From Tigriopus japonicus (Eukaryota; Arthropoda; Copepoda; Harpacticoida; Harpacticidae), in contig CM021312.1 of the NCBI GenBank assembly GCA_010645155.1, positions 10,387,677 to 10,451,676 of the forward strand: a DNA stretch of 64,000 bases, read 5' to 3'. Each line of letters begins with the position of its first letter. The stretch's first letter is position 1. Shown here in pieces: positions 1-11,700 of this stretch. A program made the translations under genes and the position numbers. The notes below the pieces were generated by a model that worked only from the letters and a program-made list of their open reading frames with translations, had not been told where the DNA came from and did no database searches.

Positions 1-2
1 CT

Positions 3-419
3 CCTTCTCCACCTCCACCCATCATATACGAAGACCAACAACCCGATATTCCCACCTCAAGTCCAATTTACTATAAGCCTTTGCCCTCTGTTCAAGGATT
101 CCTCATCCACGACTCTTCCAGTCATTCCAAACCGGCACCTTCATTCAAATCACACCAAAGTCCCCCAAGCTATTCCCGGCCTTCTGAGCCAAAGGATGAA
201 TCTTCTCATACTCACTCGGATTCTGTCATAGAATCGGAAATCTCATATAGTGATCACCCACCCACCCCAAAATTTGTTAAACATATAAGTGCGAGTTCCC
301 CATATCATCACGGACCGACAAAGACCGACAGCCATCCTCCTGGATACAATAAGGATGTCGAGAATACCACACCGTATCCTTTAGTTTATGGATTTAAACC
401 CGTGGTTAATAGATCTTAA
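3..419 (+). CDS. 3'-terminal coding exon of a proline-rich protein (partial)
   Basis: The frame is open from the left edge of the window to a TAA at 417-419, so this is the end of a gene that starts outside. The roughly 138 residues are rich in proline, serine, tyrosine and histidine, with runs such as PSPPPP near the start and the ending KPVVNRS. No domain, membrane segment or catalytic motif is visible. The composition resembles low-complexity extracellular or cuticle-type proteins, but that is only an impression and no family is claimed. It converges on the minus-strand gene ending at 538. Confidence 0.5.
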   Translation, partial: PSPPPPIIYEDQQPDIPTSSPIYYKPLPSVQGFLIHDSSSHSKPAPSFKSHQSPPSYSRPSEPKDESSHTHSDSVIESEISYSDHPPTPKFVKHISASSPYHHGPTKTDSHPPGYNKDVENTTPYPLVYGFKPVVNRS

Positions 420-537
420 TCGCCAACTATGACACCCTCAAAGTTAGGTATTCCACGTTGGATTGCTCCTCAATGATGCCATTGTTGTTGTTATTTGATG
501 TCATTTATCACATTTGATGATTCAACAAACAAAATAA

Positions 538-1062
538 TCACGATTGAAAATGATGCTGGACGTTGATATTAGACCTAGGATCATGAGTTCGTTGAATTTG
601 TCTGTGCACTCTTTCATTGTGAAGATGGTAGAGCAGATGATTGGAGGAGAAATACTCAGAGTTGGCACTGTAAGGATATGACTCTTCAAAAGACTTTTGC
701 TGATCTGAAAATGACGAGTTCGAGTCCTCAAACTGAGTGGGTCCATTATTGGGTTGAGGAGGACCCGGATGAGAGTTGCCAGAGAACCCACAGGGGTTCA
801 TCCCATTCTGACAATTGGATGTGCCAGGTCGTGTCTGATGAGAGGCATGAAGATGACGACTGGGTTGGTCAATGTTAAGTCGGTTTATCCGTTTGGACAA
901 TGGAACATCGTCACAATCGCAATTTGCAATCTCTGAATGGCCGCGCTTAAGGCCGCGATTTTCGAGGTTGTTTGCGGGCTCGCCATTCGGACCTTTCATG
1001 GGCTCTGGCCTTGTATGATTACTCTCCATGAGGAATGAATGTGAGCAAGTCGGATAGGGCAT
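538..1062 (-). CDS. Unrecognised 174-aa protein, single exon as seen
   Basis: The ORF runs from a true ATG at 1062 to a stop at 538; a second ATG at 1029 is also possible. The protein is hydrophilic and low in complexity, rich in N, S, P and H. Two stretches look constrained: a basic block with PLSKRINRLNI around residues 54-64, and a C-terminal stretch with SSNHLLYHLHNERVHRQ. This layout (a short central basic motif plus a C-terminal LLYxLHxER helix) suggests a small nuclear adaptor, but I do not recognise the family. Its start faces the DYNC2LI1 start about 950 bp away, so the two could share a divergent promoter. A 5' exon may be missing. Confidence 0.45.
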   Translation of the reverse strand: MPYPTCSHSFLMESNHTRPEPMKGPNGEPANNLENRGLKRGHSEIANCDCDDVPLSKRINRLNIDQPSRHLHASHQTRPGTSNCQNGMNPCGFSGNSHPGPPQPNNGPTQFEDSNSSFSDQQKSFEESYPYSANSEYFSSNHLLYHLHNERVHRQIQRTHDPRSNINVQHHFQS

Positions 1063-1068
1063 ACCGGG

Positions 1069-2009
1069 TTGACTGGCAATCTTAATAACATAAAAGCATA
1101 TTTTTATTACAAGGGCTGTCTACGAGCGTTAAACACATTCATTCAATTTTCCCAGAATGCTTTTCGCACAAGTAAAAAAAATGTATGTCAATATTTCTTA
1201 TCAATTTTAGTCTTGTCCTTTCCTCTACCAATTAAAGGCACTCTCAAAGGTCTAAAAAGGTCAAAAATATTTTTTTTTACCGGCGATTTTTAGTAAATTT
1301 GCATAAATTTATTTAGTTAGCTTTCGACGCATCTGATTTTGGTGAAAATGGCGTCTTTTGTAGATAAATACTAATGACAAAAAACAAAATACCAACCGAA
1401 TTGAATAGTGTCGTGTTAGAGCAAACAGAGTTGTTTTTTCCATTGATAAAGTCGCAATAAATTTCCAAAATGCCAACTCATGATTTGCGTTTTCGTTTCT
1501 TTTTAATTAATCCACGTTTCTTACGGTTACAAATACAATTCAAATGTTATGTGATGATTTAAAGTATACAGATTAAGTTACATACCTTTGGATTAGCGGA
1601 CCTCCGCTTTGACTACTGTGACTTTTATTTTTATAAGTTTTTGTCTTTCAAGTTCGTTGTTTGGGAACTGTCCGGAAATCTGTTTTAGTGATGCTGGATT
1701 GAGTTCAAGAGTTACGGAACGTGCAATAAAAACTAAAAAGAATAGCGTAAAAACCAAGCAAAAGTACATTTAGGCGATAATTTTTGGCTTAAATAAACAA
1801 TGTTTTAAAATCTTCTCCACAGTAAATTGATGTTATCATCGTTCCCAACATCAAGAAAAGGATGCAAACTGGCATCTTTTTGAAACTTTGGCGTAACTGA
1901 AGACCTCAGAAAAAGGCGGCAATTTTCAAAAACAAAGTATGTCCAGGTAGGATCTGCCAAGCAAACTTTCTTTTAATGCAAGGTATTGTATTTTACTCTA
2001 ACACACAAA
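1069..2009. other. Intergenic interval between divergent genes
   Basis: AT-rich DNA between the 538-1062 gene and the DYNC2LI1 start. It should contain the 5' leaders and promoters of both genes. I see no repeat boundary, RNA gene or convincing ORF in it. Confidence 0.4.
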
Positions 2010-5000
2010 ATGGCTCCAACAACAGAAAATGTGTGGGATGCAGCTATTGAGTTTGACAAAAAGCGAAAAGAGGCCCAAGTTCTGCATGGACAGGCGGAAA
2101 CCACGCTATTGGTGATTGGGAGCAAGTCTGTTGGTAAATCGACGTTGATTCATAAATTCTTGGAGAGACAAGAAGCAGCCAAGCCTACTCTGGCTTTGGA
2201 GTACACTTTTGGAAGGAAAACTAATCAAAGCCTGATCAAGGTAAGGAATGCGAAATATTAGTATTTTTTAATATGCTTAACATATGCCATTACATACAAG
2301 GGAAAGGTTCCAGAGGCTCACATCTTTTTCATGGTGGAGAAATCGAAACATCTTCATGTTTTGTCCCTTTTCATGTCCCTTTTCATTCATGTCCCTTTCA
2401 AATATTGACGACTAAATATCTGATATAAGAAAGTAAAGCAACACATTTTAGGTTTGACAGTTAATGAATTCAATTATCTTGTGCATTCATTTTGGCGCTT
2501 TACCAAAACCGAAAGCAGCTGACTTTAAGAAAATATGTACATGCAAAATCCACTTTGAAATTTGAATTAGTCTTGTGTACGGCGTTGGGTAATGCTAAAT
2601 TCAAAAAAATCTGAATCATTGACTTTCAGAGGTTGTTGAACAAAAAAAACTTCGACTTTGTTCTCAAACTGTATTCTTTATAATGTATTTTTGCTTTAGG
2701 TTTTAGTAAGCATAACTGAAACCGAAACCAAAATTTCGGCCGAAAGCTGTTTTGGTCAATCGCTAAACTTGGAGATTGATTTTTCTGCCTCTCGTATTTC
2801 GTACAAAATGAAAAACGTCGAGCAAAATAAGCCCTTTTTCGGCCTAGACTGCTACCAATAAATATATGTCCAGCATCAAATTTGATAGAAAACCCTGGGC
2901 AACCATTGCAAATTGATTTTTCAGGATGTTACACACATATGGGAATTGGGTGGAGGAACTTTATTTTCAAAGCTTCTGGAGACCCCGTTGTCTCCATCCA
3001 AATTGGAATGTGTCCGCATAGTTCTCATGGTGGATTTGTCAGATCCATCTCAATTATGGTTCACTCTCGAGTCCTTGACCACGTCCGTTTTATCTCACAT
3101 TCAAATATCATTGAAGAGCACCAAAGGCAAAGAAATGGGATTAGCAGACAAATTAAAAGCTCTTGCTGATCCTCACATGGATTCTGAGCATCCAGATTTT
3201 TCTAAAGTCAAGCCTTTTCCGGTGCCTTTGGTCATCATTGGTGGAAAATATGATGAGTTCCAGAATATGGAACCTGAGAAGAAGAAAATCATTTGTCGAG
3301 CTCTTCGTTTTTTCGCTCATTATCACGGAGCCACGCTTCAGTTCTATAGCTCTAAGGATTCTGGCTCTGTGAAAAAGGCCAAGGATCTTTTGAGTCAATT
3401 GGCCTTCGGAACCGAACCCAACAAGGGCGTGTCCCAGGATTATAATAAACCCTTGATCATCCCTGCTTGGTCAGACTCTTTTGCATCCATTGTAAACGAG
3501 GATACAGCGAATATGGACATGATGAAACATCATTTCACCACACATTTCCCACAATCTGTGAGTTATCGATAAAATAATAATTACTTCTTTTAAAAGAAAT
3601 TATGGGATGTAACTTGTATGGAGAAAATTTCAAGAAAAAATATTATATTTTTCTTTTTTTCTTTTGCCATATTCACATGAGGATAATTGATTTGTCTCTT
3701 CGCCAAACAGATAAACGTAAATTTAGTTTCTTTTACTTCAACCACTAACAATCTCATTGGCGAAAACTGCCACCAAAAACAAACTTTCATGTATTTGCTT
3801 TCTTCTGAACTAACCCTTTCTTTAGTTGGCATTAATTTCGAAATGTCACATGCATGAAGAATTAATAGTTATCTTTTGGAATTCAAAATCATCCAGAATC
3901 GCTCTGGATCTGAATGAAGTGAGATAAATGAACACAAATATTGAATTTAAAAACTCAGAAACTGCTTATTTCATACTTGTTCACATTAGAGCTGTGCATC
4001 GGATCCGAAAAGTCGGATCCGATCGGATCCGAATCCGATCGGATTCGGATTCGTTCGGATTTTAGCGCGAATTTTCGGATTCGGATTCGTTCGGATTTGC
4101 CAAAACCTGTCGGATTCGGATTCGGATTCGGATTTGCGAAAAAAAATTCGGATCCGACGTAATCCGAAACCAATCCGAATTTTTCATTTTACTTTTTTAT
4201 TTCAATTCACAATATTTTCATTATGAAACCTTTTTTGTTTGATGATTTAAATGCAATCTCCTGCCTTCAACTCTGAATTTTTTAATGACTCCACAAGGTA
4301 TTTTAATGTTTCAGATTTTACCAATTAAATGAGAGCATTGAGATCAAATATTTCTATATTAAGAGAATCATAGAAAGGTTTTGTAGTAAAAAAGCATCAA
4401 AAAGTTACAAAACGTGTTCAAAGCAAAACCATCCTATTTGAATAAAGTAAAGAGTTTGCCAAGTATTCACCCCTGGATTGCAATTAAGTGCGTAAATATC
4501 AGCCCACTTGACACCAAACTGATTTAAAGATAAAAATGTTTTCACCCCATTCAATTACGCAGTTTTTTCTGCATTTGACTGTTGATATGATTGTGATTTT
4601 TTTGAATCAATACCTTTTCATAAACATTTTAACATATTTGGTTCATTTTGGGAAATTCTATTGTGCAAAGAGCATTCATTAATTTGCTCTAATTGTCCTG
4701 AAATATTTTGCCAAAAAACAAGAAAATGCTTATTTTTTCCTGGAAAATGCCAAAATGTTAAAAAAAATCTAGGCTAAACGTGGAAATATTAAAAAGATAT
4801 ATTATATTTAAAATAATATGTTTTTGGCACTTCTAGTTGAAAGTGTTATTTCCAATTTAGGCCAAAATAACAAAATAATCAGATTTACATCGGAATTAGC
4901 AAAAAAAAATTTCGGATTTTTTTCGAATTTTCGACAAATTTTCGGATTTTTTTCGGATTTTTGCCAAATTTTCGGATTTTTTTCGGATTTTGCGCCAAAT

Positions 5001-5503
5001 TTTCGGATTCGGATTCGTTCGGATTGGGCAGAAGATTTTCGGATTCGGATTCGTTCGGATTGGGCAAAAATTTTCGGATTCGGATTCGTTCGGATTGAGT
5101 AGCAAATTTTCGGATTCGGATTCGTTCGGATTGAATGGAAGCTCTCGGATTCGGATTCGGATTAAAGAAATCAAGTTCGGATTGGATTTTGGGGACCTTT
5201 CGGATCCGATGCACAGCTCTAGTTCACATACGTGTAGACCCAATTTTCCCACCATAAATGTACTTCTTTGACCTCTGAAGACATTTTGTTTCATCCTTCC
5301 CTAGACACTTTCCCAAGCTAAAATATATCTATGCCTTCTCAATTTAGGTTAATGAAGGAACAGCATTGCCCGATGATCCAGCCAAAGATCCCAATTTTCG
5401 AGAACCCGAAATTGATCAGCTTCGATCTCAAAAGGATGAGGATTTGGAGCGTTATCGGAAAGAGATCGAAAAGAGAGCCAAACAAATGGGCGACGAATTC
5501 TAG
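2010..5503 (+). CDS. DYNC2LI1: Cytoplasmic dynein 2 light intermediate chain 1
   Basis: Three exons join in phase: 2010-2240, 2925-3557 and 5348-5503, giving 339 aa, close to the ~350 aa usual for the family. The dynein-2 light intermediate chain belongs to the retrograde intraflagellar transport motor of cilia. The P-loop GSKSVGKST is at residues 37-45, followed by the Ras-like core with the DVTHIWELGGG segment opening exon 2. The C-terminus is the family-typical FPQSVNEG...DPAKDPNF block and an acidic/basic coiled coil ending KQMGDEF. All introns are GT-AG and the phases agree (0 and 0). A poly(A) signal AATAAA lies at 5549-5554. Intron 2 (3558-5347) is enlarged by a 1.2-kb hAT-type element. 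The start ATG follows ACACAAA and precedes the conserved N-terminus. Confidence 0.93.
3987..5221. mobile_element. Non-autonomous hAT-type element, TTCGGATTCGG family
   Basis: The ends are perfect 24-bp inverted repeats (3987-4010 and 5198-5221) beginning TAGAGCTGTGCATCGG. They are flanked by a perfect 8-bp target duplication GTTCACAT at 3979-3986 and 5222-5229. TIRs of this kind with an 8-bp duplication are the hAT signature. There is no transposase. Both subterminal parts are made of iterated CGGATTCGGATTCG units, facing inward from each end, with an AT-rich centre. The element sits in intron 2 of DYNC2LI1. Confidence 0.9.
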
Positions 5504-5825
5504 ATTGCACTTGAACTACTACAACTTTGATGTATAAACGTGTTCTCAAATAAAATGCCAAAAAGAAGTATCTAGTCCAAGATCATCTTCTAGTACATAC
5601 TGAACATGACAGCTGAAGCAATGAAGCATCTTGTCACCAGGATTGGCGAGGGAAAATTTCGCCCCCTTTCAGCAAAGCTGCTTCCACGCTCATCTTGAAG
5701 AAGTAGGGAAAGCTGCCTTGTTCATCTGGCATTGGGAAGCATCGCTGAGATAGCCCAAAAGCAGCTCACAAACTCTTTTTACTCCTATAAACAAAGACTC
5801 TGACTTCTCCATTTGCCTTTTGATA

Positions 5826-8534
5826 ATGCTTAAAATGCACGTTTCTATAATGTTGTTCGCCTTTTTTGGGCTTGGTTTGTGCCAAGAACAACCTATGGAT
5901 TACTATGATATGGGATACGAAGAAGAATCCATGCGTGCACCATCTCAATTTGTGGATCGAAATGGTTGCTCACCGTGTCATTTGGAAGATTGTGCTTCTC
6001 CATCTAATTGCCCAGCAGGTAACTTTTCATTTCTTTTAGATTATCACCGTCGAGAATGGCAATCATATAAAACACGACTAATGAAAATTTGTGTACAATG
6101 GTACACTGAATAAAGTTTTAATAAATGCCACTAAGAATTGGAGAATATGGATTTCGCTTGAGAAATAATTGGCTATATTTTTGTTGTAGGCATGCACATT
6201 TCAGGCAATCAATTTTTGTGCAAAGTTTCTTTGATTGGTTGCGGATTTTTTATTACCGCTACAAAAGAGTGGAATTTGCTGTAAATAAAGTAACAATCAA
6301 AATAATGTTCTCATGTATTCGGCATTTTGTCCACCAACGAGTTATTGTTGGCAGATCTGGATAACCTTGTAATAGAGGGGTTGATCAGCAAAGTGTCTAA
6401 AAATTCATCTCATTCTGCCTGGAAAGGTGATAGAAGAGCTCTTAAAATAGAAATATTTACTATTTCGTTCTTTAATTTAACACGTTTCCTTTATATGTTA
6501 AAGTGGATACTTGGAAGACCGAATTTTCGACCAAATGCAAACTAGACCATAACTATTTGTCATAAAACGAGCCATAAAATTCCAATTATTAAACTGATAA
6601 AATATTCGAACAGAAAATAATAAGACCGAAACATCGACAATTTTCAATTTTATTTGCCTTTTTTTTACAATGGTAAGCGGATCTTCTAATTTATTTGCAA
6701 TTTTTCAACGAGTTTCGCCATTCTCAAGCTGCATCCTAGTTACAGCACTCTCAAGAAACTTAAAAAAGTGGCAATATTTATTGTAGGAGTAGTTTTGGAT
6801 CATTGTCAATGTTGCCAAATATGTGCCCGATCAGAGGGACAACTTTGTGATCCTCAAGAGTCTCATGGAAAGTATGGCGTTTGTGGAGAAAACATGGAAT
6901 GTCGGCCATCCAAGGATAATCCTCAAGTAAATTCTTTCAACATTCATTGACAAACCCGGAACCATCCAGGAATATACCTTAACCTAAAATTTTACAGAGT
7001 GAGCAAAACATCTGTATTTGCCAAATTGACAAAATGGTTTGTGGAAGCGATCACGTGACTTACTCGACTATTTGCGCTCTCAATGAAGAATCCATGCGTC
7101 GAGGCACTCCGGACAAATATAATCCTCAATTGACCATTGAATATTGGGGACCTTGCAAGGAAGGTAACATCTCTATATAGTGCTTTTAGCCTTTTCGTTG
7201 CGGATGGATTTGATGATAATGTTTATCCTTTTAGCACCGGTCATCATCTCTCCACCAAGCGACAGTTATGGTGCTCTTGGTGCCAATTTAACCTTGGATT
7301 GCGAAGCCAGAGGATTCCCAGCGCCAGTTATTACATGGCAGTTTGTTTCAGTCAAGGGAGAAACTATTTCATTGCCAAGTAAGGAAAATTACGAGCGAGT
7401 GAAAGTTTATTTTAGCTCATATGATTTGTGTGTGCACCAAGACATGCTACAAGCATACTTCCATTATTGACTTCAAGCCTATTTTAAGCCTGCTAGAGCA
7501 TTTCTTACCAAATTTTGTATTAAGCATCTCATACGTAGAAGCTGACATTCATATGGCGTCATTTTAGAAGCCTAAAAATGTCAAAAAGACGCAAAAATGG
7601 ATGGAAGTCAATTGATAAAGTATGCTTCAAGCATGGATCTCCAAACACAAAACATATGGCCTTTTATGTCAAATAAGGAAGAACAATGTTGATAACTAGG
7701 GCCCGAAAACATATTTGCAAAAAGGGACAAAATATCCTATATTTATCTCTTCAAAAGCCCTAAATATTTGAAAAAAGCCGGACCTTGAGGAAATATTTTT
7801 TGACAACGCCATTATTGGGTATTTTTGTCTGTGTGCACCGATTTTCAGAATTTGTTTTTGGTGAATTGGATGCATTTGGTCGTTGGAAGGACACTTGACA
7901 TTTAATTGATTTACAAATACAATTTTCCATTTGCCTCAATAGATGGCGCAGTTTTTTTGTGTTTAACAGTAGTTTTAGTTGTGAATGCCTAATCTCAGTA
8001 CAAATGCCATTTTGTAGAGATTTTTGTATTTTGGTTTCAATTTGGATAAGCACTATTGAGCATTAGTCGTTCATTTATTTTCCTCAATTTTGCCTGAAAT
8101 TTTTTTTTCTGACTTCAAATATTCGAGAAAATATTCATTTTTTTCCTTGAAACGGCCAAAATATTCAAAAATCGAGGCACAACGGATAAATATTTTGAAA
8201 ATATCTTATATCTAAAAAAATGATTTCCGGGTCCTAGTGATAACTGTAAATTTTGAAAAGTTATCTTGCCGATTACAAAGTTGGGAAGCGCTTCACTTAG
8301 CTATTAACTATTCCCATTCATAACCCGTTGATTGATACCACTTCTTTTCTAGGTGACGATCAAAGTGTGGCCATTCAAATGAGAGGAGGTCCTGAGCCAA
8401 TGATGGTGACTGGTTGGGCTCAAATCATGTCCCTGGATCCCACTTATATTGGTACTTACCATTGCATTGCTACCAACGACCAAGGTCAAGTTTATGCTAT
8501 GGCATCGGTGGGTGTGTACAAAAACGATCTGTGA
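5826..8534 (+). CDS. Secreted IGFBP7-like protein (IB + Kazal + Ig domains)
   Basis: Five exons join in phase: 5826-6018, 6787-6926, 6998-7163, 7235-7378 and 8353-8534, giving 274 aa. Residues 1-19 are a signal peptide (MLKMHVSIMLFAFFGLGLC). A cysteine-rich insulin-like growth factor binding (IB) domain follows to about residue 111, with CQCCQIC in place of the classical GCGCCxxC. Residues ~112-167 form a Kazal-type module (CICQIDKMVCGSDHVTY...C), and ~168-274 an Ig C2 domain with the cysteine pair LTLDC...GTYHC. This order is that of IGFBP-rP1/IGFBP7 and its invertebrate relatives, which are extracellular modulators of growth-factor signalling. Exon borders match domain borders. A poly(A) signal AATAAA is at 8686-8691. 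Intron 4 holds a hAT-type MITE. The exact ortholog in vertebrate terms is uncertain. Confidence 0.88.
7697..8236. mobile_element. hAT-type MITE in intron 4 of the IGFBP7-like gene
   Basis: The ends TAGGGCCCGAAAA and its imperfect inverse (TTTCCGGGTCCTA) are flanked by TTGATAAC (7689-7696) and GTGATAAC (8237-8244), an 8-bp duplication with one mismatch. The interior repeats AAATATTTG/CAAATATTC-like units near both ends. There is no coding capacity. Confidence 0.78.
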
Positions 8535-8713
8535 TCCCCGTGTTGAATCACACAATAATGAATACGTCAGAAGTCAAGAGTCTTTGTTTACAAAAGTAAA
8601 ATTTCAACTGGAGATCTCCAATTTTGCACAGTTCTTTTCTGTTTTCTACTGCGTGAATGAGTTAAGACATGAATGTTTGGCAGTGAATAAACGATGGCTT
8701 TAAGTGATGCATT

Positions 8714-8719
8714 TTTATT
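8714..8719 (-). terminator. Poly(A) signal of the DEG/ENaC gene
   Basis: AATAAA on the minus strand (TTTATT on plus), about 60 bp after the channel stop codon. The opposing poly(A) signal of the IGFBP7-like gene is only ~25 bp away at 8686-8691, so the two 3' ends probably overlap. Confidence 0.6.
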
Positions 8720-8776
8720 TTACTCTTTGATATTGAACATCCTGTTTTGGCGTCAAGTAGGAATTGTAGGAGTCGC

Positions 8777-11700
8777 TCAGTGGTTATTGAATAGCCTGAA
8801 TGTGAACCAATAAATAAGTTCCACTCCGCTCAAGAAACTGAATCCGACAAACAATCCCAAGATTCCTCCCAAAGCGCCTAAAAATAAATTCCATAAATAT
8901 CTCTACTGGCTTCATTTTGACCTCGATTTGACTTACCAATCAGGTCTGGCAAAGAATACAGTTGATCTCGAGAGAATTCAATCGCTCCAAACTGCTTAAA
9001 ATAAACATAGACATCCGATGGATTACCAAGCAAAGTCTCCTTATCCGTTTTTGACGATTTTGGAACTTGAGAAAACTCTGTCAAATAAACGGTTTCATCA
9101 CATTGTTGAGGACAATTGCACTCGGCTCCTTCCATCAATTTGTGGTTTTGCTCTTGTTCATCGGGTTCCAATGCGTTTAATAAGTTTTTATGATTGAATA
9201 GACAATCCAGACCCGTATAACTGCAGGTTGTATTGGGACCGAAAGAATTGACAAAATTGGGAAAATAGTGCGGAATACATGAACATCTCTGATGTATGAG
9301 ATGAGCTTGACACTCCAATAAACACGATTTTTGGGTATAGTTGGCGAAAGCTTTGAATTTAACACCATCTGCAATGTAATAATCATCGAGATCCTCGTCA
9401 CTTAAGAAGCAATTTCGCCTTTGCCGACTCATTGACTTGACATTGTCCGTGCTAAAAAATGAGGTGAATGATAACAACAAAAATATTAAAATATATTTGT
9501 TTATACATACGTTTTTGTTAAAGTGGCCGACACTCCAATAAAGGCCACTTGATTCTTTGCTACAGCTAATCCACGACCTTCCACTTCCGGAAAATCATAC
9601 GGGTTATGAATTTGAATCTAAACCAAAAAACAAATAAAGGTATTTTTCTAATTGGTTAACCCTCTACCTTTTGATGTCCAACATCTTTTTAAAAGCATAT
9701 GATAACAGCTTTTTTAGGCAATTGATCTAGGGTTTATTTACTGTTGTGACATTGATTTAGAATCAACACCTTTCTTGGTCATGTTGCATGTGCTGAACAA
9801 GTAAAAAAACATTGAATCATGTTTCTTTAGCCCTATTTTTTAATATTTTTAAAAGGTAATTTTGTGCTCTTGGCTCCTTGAGTTTATTAAATATCTATGT
9901 CTTGGGTGCGGCAGGACCTTAAACGTGTGTCATAAATACACGGAGGCAAATAAGTTACGGAGAAAAAAAACAAATTTCATACAAAGAACCACTAAATTTC
10001 TCTGGACGATAAGGCAGGCGGCATAAAATGATACCCAAGTGAAACAGTTGCGTTCTTCTATTTATGAACCAACATTTAAATTTCAAGTTAATCGATGCTC
10101 GGAGTGAATCGTTTTGCTCTCTCAAAGCTCATTGTATAACCCAACACAGGATGAAGGAAGACACCCTCTTTTGGTAATTGTTACAAACAGGCCTGGGAAT
10201 TTCATGCAAAAAACATTGTTTGTACTGATTTACATTATGAGCGCTTATTTGCATCAAGCTGAATTTTAAGCACTTGCTTGCATTTTGGAGACTTTTTGAG
10301 AAAATGAGCAGAAAAAGGTGATTATCAAGAGTGGTTTAGGGGATCGAATTCTTTTGTTTGGAAATAAGTTCTGGAAATTTGATTTAATTAATCCTTTGAA
10401 GCATTAATTTAAAAAAATCCGCAACCCAACCCCCCAAAAATGCATACAAAAGAAGTGATTTTCCCATCTCGTAGTTTTTAATTTGATTTTTCTGATACAA
10501 ACTTCGGAATTAGTGGTACCTTGACTACCAAATCCCCCTCGACTTAGGGTAAGGATCACAGGTTTACGCACCTTAATAGCTGACGGGTGCCAAAAATGGA
10601 AAAAAACACGAAATTAGTTAGTTCTTTTTCAAAATTCGATTTTGAATTTTTCATTCAAAGATATGGTGCTTAAAATACAAAATATTGCAATTTTTTGCCC
10701 CTTAAATCTTAAATAAACAACACAGACCTTAAAAAATCGCAAATAAAACATCATATGCCCCCCTGAAACATGACTTAATTTGCACTTTTTTGCATTCTGG
10801 GCCTTTCTTATTTACATTTTGAAGGACATTAAGGGCATCTTTTTTGCATTAAATTCCCAGGCCTATTTATAACAGCATAAGGCGAGCTCATTCATTCTAT
10901 GATTTCCTCAATGTATAAGTTTGAGCATGAATATGTTGGTACTCCAGTACATGATTGAACTGAAAATTAAAAAAATAAAGTAAGCTAGGTGTACCTACTG
11001 CAAGCAAGGCCTCGTTTGCGGACGAACGAAATTGATTCGTTCCTACTGAATATGAAAATCATTATTATTTGCCTCGACGTTCAGAAAATTCAGCTGCTCT
11101 TGCGCATACCTTAAACCCATCAAATGCAGCTATTGAATAATCCTCCAAAGAGGATTCAGGTGTCAGGACAGAAAACGCCAAACCAAACGAAGTCCCTGCA
11201 CTATTAGTGCGTTTGAGGCGTGTCACATTTGTCTTTGACATCGTTGGGGTTGGCCTCTTCTTGTTCTCGGTTTTGTTTTCATCCATGATATTATCTCCGT
11301 AATCAATCCAATCATAGTAGTCTTCATCATAAAAGTCATGGAAAACAAACTCCTCTTCGCCAGGAAAACTATCGAACCACAACAGAATGGAACGCAATTT
11401 TTTATTTTTCAACGATTAATGCTTATGGGGGTCTTACTCGAATTGTTCGGCTTGTCGAACTGAGTTGAAAGAACAACAATAACCCAAATCTGTTTTCCGA
11501 ATTTTGAATAAATCGGAACAATTCATTTTGATTCCCTGCCATTTGCAATTCTCAAACAAAGATCGACATGAATAAATGGACTGAAAAATTCAACGTGTTA
11601 GCAGTAAGAAAATACAACCAAACTAAAGCTGTTTACTACCGATCTTAATAACTTGGGAATATATTGATGATATTGATCCACAAAGTTTTTCAAGTCAGCT

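Noticed and set aside
3941..5294. Long ORFs on both strands with SDSDSFG or NPNESESEN repeats
   Set aside because: They are translations of the CGGATTCGG arrays of a MITE, open in several frames because of the repeat unit.
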